Assembly: GCA_027021285.1 (NCBI GenBank)
Contig: JALUUP010000372.1
Location: forward strand, 1-8,738
From: Bacteroidota bacterium
Lineage (GTDB): Bacteria; Bacteroidota; Ignavibacteria; SZUA-365; JAADGX01
Direction of reading: 5' to 3'
Length of the DNA stretch: 8,738 nucleotides
The position numbers and the translations under genes were made by a program. A model generated the notes under the pieces. The model saw nothing but the letters and a program-made list of their open reading frames with translations. It had not been told where the DNA came from and searched no databases. Within the stretch, counting starts at the first letter, position 1, and every line of letters starts with the position of its first letter. This document shows, piece after piece, positions 5,857-8,738 of the stretch.

Positions 5857-8232
5857 TTACGCCGTCCCACCTTTGGACTCGGACCCGGTCTCGATCTTTT
5901 CTCTCCGCTTGCGCTTCCGCTTCGACCCGTTCTCCGAGTAGTAATAGTAGTTCTGGTAGTAGTACCGGTAGTACGAGTAGTACATTTTATTCGCATTGAA
6001 GCGGTTGACGACAACCCCCAACAACTTGACTTCGTTCTGAAGGAGGAGTTCCCGCGCTTTGTCCAGGCCGAGGTACTTGGTAATGTCCGCGGACACGACC
6101 AGCACCACCCCATGGGTATACCGGGAAATGATCAACGTGTCGGCCATGGCGATCACAGGCGGCGCGTCGAGCAAGATGAAATCATAGTACCCCTTCAGAA
6201 CTTCGAGCAATTTTTTCATCCGTACCGAACCGAGCAATTCCGCGGGATGGCTGGGAATGCTTCCGGACGGCATGACGTGTAAGCCTGGTATGGTTGTTTT
6301 GCGGATACAATTGTTGACCTTCACTCCGCCCACCAGGCACTCCGAAAGCCCCGGCTCGCGTTCCGCTTCGAAGATGGAATGCTGAACCGGTCTTCGCATA
6401 TCGGCATCGATCAGAAGTACCTTACGCCCGGCCTGGGCGCTGCTCACGGCAACGTTGGCAACGATGGTTGATTTTCCTTCCTTGGGAGCGGGACTGCTGA
6501 CCAGTACGACCGCGCATTCATCTTCCAGATTCAACAAGTTTTCGATGGACGTCCTGAGTGTACGGTACGCTTCCGTGGCAGGAGACTGCGCGGAGACAAC
6601 CGTCACCAGGCTTTCGGGGCGTTTCAACCTGCCGTTTGAACCGATGGGCGGAATAAACGTGAGCACAGTACAACCATGCTTTTCCACGTCCTCGGGAGTT
6701 CGGATGGTGTTGTCGAGATAATTCAATCCCACCGCCACCGCGATACCAAGGCCCAACCCGATAATAACGCCGATCAGCATGTTCATCGGCCTGTTGGGGC
6801 GAACGGGTGAACCCGGGACCGACGCCTCGTCGATGATTTCCACGTTCCCGACCGTTGTCTGCTCGTTGATCAACGTTTCCTGGTACTTATCGTTGAGCAA
6901 TTCGAACAGCTTGGAATAACCTTGTCGCACGCGTTCCAACCGGGCCAGACGAATACTTTGCTGCGGAATCTTTTCAAACTTCTTGGAATACTCCTGAACC
7001 GTTTTGTTGAGCTCGTCCAGCGTAACTTGCAATCCCTGGATTTCGATTTCCTTTTCGATGATCTTCTGGTACAACTCCCGCGCGCCCGCGATGGACGTCT
7101 GGCGGATGCCTCCTTCCTTGATCATCTTGGACGTGCGTTCCTTGATCTTCGAATCGATGTCGCGGATCTTCGCTTTCGTGGTTTCGACCAGGCGCTGATA
7201 GTATGCTTCGAGCTCGTCATTGCCCCGGCTGTTTTTACGGGCAATTTCAGCCGCGGTAATCTTCTGCTCCATCTGCGCCTTCTCCGTCTGGAGATTCAGG
7301 AGAATAGGATCGGACGTCTGGGTCATCGACTGTGGGAGCGTGGGTTCAATCGCTGCCAACTGGCGACGGAGTTCGTTCAAGGTATTTCGCTCGGCCGTAA
7401 GCTCAATCGCTTTTTGATCGCGCTGTGCTTCAAACCCGCTCAACTGGGAAACCAGCTGCTGGCTCTCGGCGTCCAGGCTCACGATACCGGCTGTCTGCTG
7501 GAACCGCGTCAGTTCCTGCTCCGCTTCCCGCAACGAATCCCGTTTGAGCGTGAGCTGTTCTTCCAGGTAATCCCGCGCCGTTTTGACCGCCCGCTTGGAG
7601 CTTTCGAGGTTCCATTCCTGGTATGCTTCCGCGGTAAGGTTCGCGATCAATGCCGCCTCCCCGGGCGATGTGCTCTCGGCGGAAATGGCGATAAAGTCCA
7701 GGCCCTCCACCGGCTTGGCATTCATCTGTGCCTTGATCCTGCCGATGATTTTTTCCTTCGACGCCACGGCGGTGGATGTGTCGAGCTGCATGACGCCAAG
7801 CTGAATACCGTACGGCTCGAGACCGAGACTCCGCGCAATCTTGCGCAACGTACTCGGACGGGAGCGCGCCTTCAGGATAGGAAGCGTATCTTGCTTGGTC
7901 CGTTCTGCGGGAAGTCGTTCCAGTAATTTTTCTGCAACCTTGTCGGCAATCGTCCGGCTCTTGATGATGCGGATCTCGTTGTTGAGAATCCGTTCCGCTC
8001 CCCACCCGAGCCCTTCCGATCCGAACGTCGTGGAGGGTGAATTGAGAATATCCAGCGAACGCTTCAACCGAATTGTCGTGCGGGAAGAGTAGATATCATC
8101 CTGTTGAAGCGTGTATATCCACGTCGATGCAACAACCACGATAAAGATGACAATAATCCACCATTTCCCTTCGTAGAGAATACGAAGGTATTCCTGGAAT
8201 TGTTGGTTGAATTGTTCGCGTGAATCAGTCAT
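5857..8232 (-). CDS. wzc: Wzc-type polysaccharide co-polymerase / BY-kinase tyrosine autokinase
   Basis: The 791-residue inner-membrane protein has the full Wzc architecture. A Wzz-type N-terminal domain includes TM helix 1 (about 25-41). A long periplasmic coiled-coil region follows (about 215-450). A GNVR-like segment (QQSIRLARLERVRQGYSKL, about 424-442) leads to the proline-rich VPGSPVRPNRP and TM helix 2 (about 483-506). The C-terminal kinase domain shows EX2RX2R (EAYRTLR, 554-560), Walker A APKEGKST (582-589), Walker A' VLLIDADMR (605-613) and Walker B FILLDAP (685-691). A tyrosine cluster at 751-765 has 11 Tyr in 15 residues and is followed by a polybasic stretch (771-778). Such proteins control chain length and export of capsule or exopolysaccharide together with Wza, switching by autophosphorylation of the tail. 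Unlike the split CpsC/CpsD systems of Firmicutes, both halves are fused. ATG 8230-8232 has no Shine-Dalgarno sequence. The gene ends at a strong terminator, and the partial Wza gene lies upstream on the same strand. Confidence 0.95.
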   Translation of the reverse strand: MTDSREQFNQQFQEYLRILYEGKWWIIVIFIVVVASTWIYTLQQDDIYSSRTTIRLKRSLDILNSPSTTFGSEGLGWGAERILNNEIRIIKSRTIADKVAEKLLERLPAERTKQDTLPILKARSRPSTLRKIARSLGLEPYGIQLGVMQLDTSTAVASKEKIIGRIKAQMNAKPVEGLDFIAISAESTSPGEAALIANLTAEAYQEWNLESSKRAVKTARDYLEEQLTLKRDSLREAEQELTRFQQTAGIVSLDAESQQLVSQLSGFEAQRDQKAIELTAERNTLNELRRQLAAIEPTLPQSMTQTSDPILLNLQTEKAQMEQKITAAEIARKNSRGNDELEAYYQRLVETTKAKIRDIDSKIKERTSKMIKEGGIRQTSIAGARELYQKIIEKEIEIQGLQVTLDELNKTVQEYSKKFEKIPQQSIRLARLERVRQGYSKLFELLNDKYQETLINEQTTVGNVEIIDEASVPGSPVRPNRPMNMLIGVIIGLGLGIAVAVGLNYLDNTIRTPEDVEKHGCTVLTFIPPIGSNGRLKRPESLVTVVSAQSPATEAYRTLRTSIENLLNLEDECAVVLVSSPAPKEGKSTIVANVAVSSAQAGRKVLLIDADMRRPVQHSIFEAEREPGLSECLVGGVKVNNCIRKTTIPGLHVMPSGSIPSHPAELLGSVRMKKLLEVLKGYYDFILLDAPPVIAMADTLIISRYTHGVVLVVSADITKYLGLDKARELLLQNEVKLLGVVVNRFNANKMYYSYYRYYYQNYYYYSENGSKRKRKRREKIETGSESKGGTA

Positions 8233-8434
8233 TAAGGCGCGGCGCTTATAATAATTTTAATTTGTCCTTTAATCTAACTACTGGAAGCCACGATTGCAAT
8301 GGGCTACATAAATTACATTCAATCCCGGTTTTTTGAAAGTCATTTTCACCGACTGTTTAGATCTAAATTTGACATGTCGCGCCGCGGAGAAATATTGTCA
8401 TTTCGCAGGGGGGTATGGATGTGATGGCCCCGGT
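8233..8434 (-). promoter_or_regulatory. Palindrome-rich leader between the Wza- and Wzc-type genes
   Basis: This 202-nt gap holds no gene that I can support. Within 54 bp it has several perfect symmetric sequences: TGAAA-GTCAT-TTTCA (8334-8348), the 12-bp palindrome TTTAGATCTAAA (8356-8367), the 8-bp palindrome GACATGTC (8371-8378) and CCGCGG (8382-8387). Closer to the Wzc start is an AT-rich stretch (about 8245-8275) containing a TATTAT that could be a -10 box, with a poor -35. I see no intrinsic terminator for the Wza gene, so read-through plus an internal, possibly regulated promoter is a reasonable reading. No regulator can be named. Confidence 0.4.
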
Positions 8435-8738
8435 CTATTTCAACGCATTAATGACAACAATCGTGGCGGTCATCAGTGAACTGATGGCGACAAGAGTCTG
8501 CAATAGTCGCAAAATCCAGTCTATCGTGGGCTTCGGCGTCTCTCCCTGGACGAGAATGATGTCGTTCGGGTACAACTTCAACTCCGCCATCGATTTTTCC
8601 TTGTCGGTCAGTTGGATGTACTGTTCGAGATTCACCTCGAAAACCCTTTTCACCATTGTCTGGTTCTCGTCATCCAGAGGCCGTCGGATGATCTTGATAC
8701 GGTCCAAGAACGCGCCCTCACGAAACCCTCCCGCGTAG
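8435..8738 (-). CDS. C-terminal end of a Wza-type polysaccharide export protein (5' partial)
   Basis: The frame enters from the right edge and ends at TAG (8435-8437), leaving 100 residues. The first part, YAGGFREGAFLDRIKIIRR, looks like the end of an SLBB domain of Wza-type outer-membrane polysaccharide export proteins, followed by the strand VKRVFEVNLEQYI and the segment LYPNDIILVQG, which is typical of the repeated DxIxV end of these domains. The protein then closes with a hydrophobic helix of about 24 residues (WILRLLQTLVAISSLMTATIV) and a short LK end. In E. coli Wza, C-terminal helices from eight subunits build the outer-membrane pore. The Wzc-type gene follows on the same strand 202 nt away, the usual partner in export. 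An internal TTG at 8705-8707 is not a real start, since the SLBB-like sequence continues upstream of it. Signal peptide and polysaccharide export domain lie outside the window. Confidence 0.8.
   Translation of the reverse strand, partial: YAGGFREGAFLDRIKIIRRPLDDENQTMVKRVFEVNLEQYIQLTDKEKSMAELKLYPNDIILVQGETPKPTIDWILRLLQTLVAISSLMTATIVVINALK

Noticed and set aside
4260..5999. A long (579-codon) open frame on the + strand, antisense to tnaA and the end of the Wzc gene.
   Set aside because: Its product is Arg/His/Asp-rich without recognisable domains, it runs across an intergenic region and terminator, and the opposite strand encodes clearly conserved enzymes.
6922..7926. A 334-codon + strand open frame opposite the Wzc coiled-coil region.
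   Set aside because: It is the mirror of a coiled-coil coding sequence rich in Gln, Glu, Leu and Arg codons; the product is of biased composition and resembles no family.
8410..8434. GGGG and CCCCCC runs after the Wza stop (- strand), considered as a terminator stem.
   Set aside because: The loop would be about 16 nt and no T run follows.

Overview
The window looks like chromosomal DNA of a bacterium from the Bacteroidota/Chlorobi/Ignavibacteria (FCB) assemblage, or a related candidate phylum. The main evidence is a C-terminal type IX secretion (Por) sorting domain at the left edge, carrying the characteristic NPFNPSTTI start. A Bacteroidetes-like TAnnTTTG promoter element before the tryptophanase gene and the absence of Shine-Dalgarno sequences before two of the genes are weaker support. 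Base composition is moderately GC-rich and fairly even, and I see no insertion sequence, phage gene, CRISPR array, tRNA or rRNA.

Layout: one partial gene at the left edge (2-295) lies on the + strand. Everything else is on the - strand, so transcription runs from right to left. At the right edge is the C-terminal end of a Wza-type polysaccharide export protein (8435-8738). A 202-nt leader with several perfect palindromes follows, then a full-length Wzc-type chain-length regulator fused to a tyrosine autokinase (5857-8232). A clear intrinsic terminator (5806-5828) ends that unit.

A second unit then begins: tryptophanase (4293-5681), a GT4 glycosyltransferase (3056-4243), a secreted jelly-roll plus NHL beta-propeller protein (1582-2961), and a LarA-family nickel-pincer 2-hydroxyacid racemase (308-1582). 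The last two genes overlap by one base. LarA converges on the sorting-domain gene with only 12 nt between the two stop codons.

How they may work together: Wza, Wzc and the glycosyltransferase fit an exopolysaccharide or capsule synthesis and export locus. Tryptophanase and LarA are catabolic enzymes that do not belong to known polysaccharide pathways. Residues that separate tryptophanase from tyrosine phenol-lyase favour tryptophanase, and every LarA residue I could check against the Lactobacillus plantarum enzyme is present. Whether these two belong functionally with the polysaccharide genes or are just neighbours cannot be decided from this window. I found no convincing wholly new system. 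The points most worth following are the secreted NHL protein/LarA coupling, tryptophanase inside an envelope locus, an RBS-covering hairpin before the glycosyltransferase, and the palindrome cluster before the tyrosine kinase.
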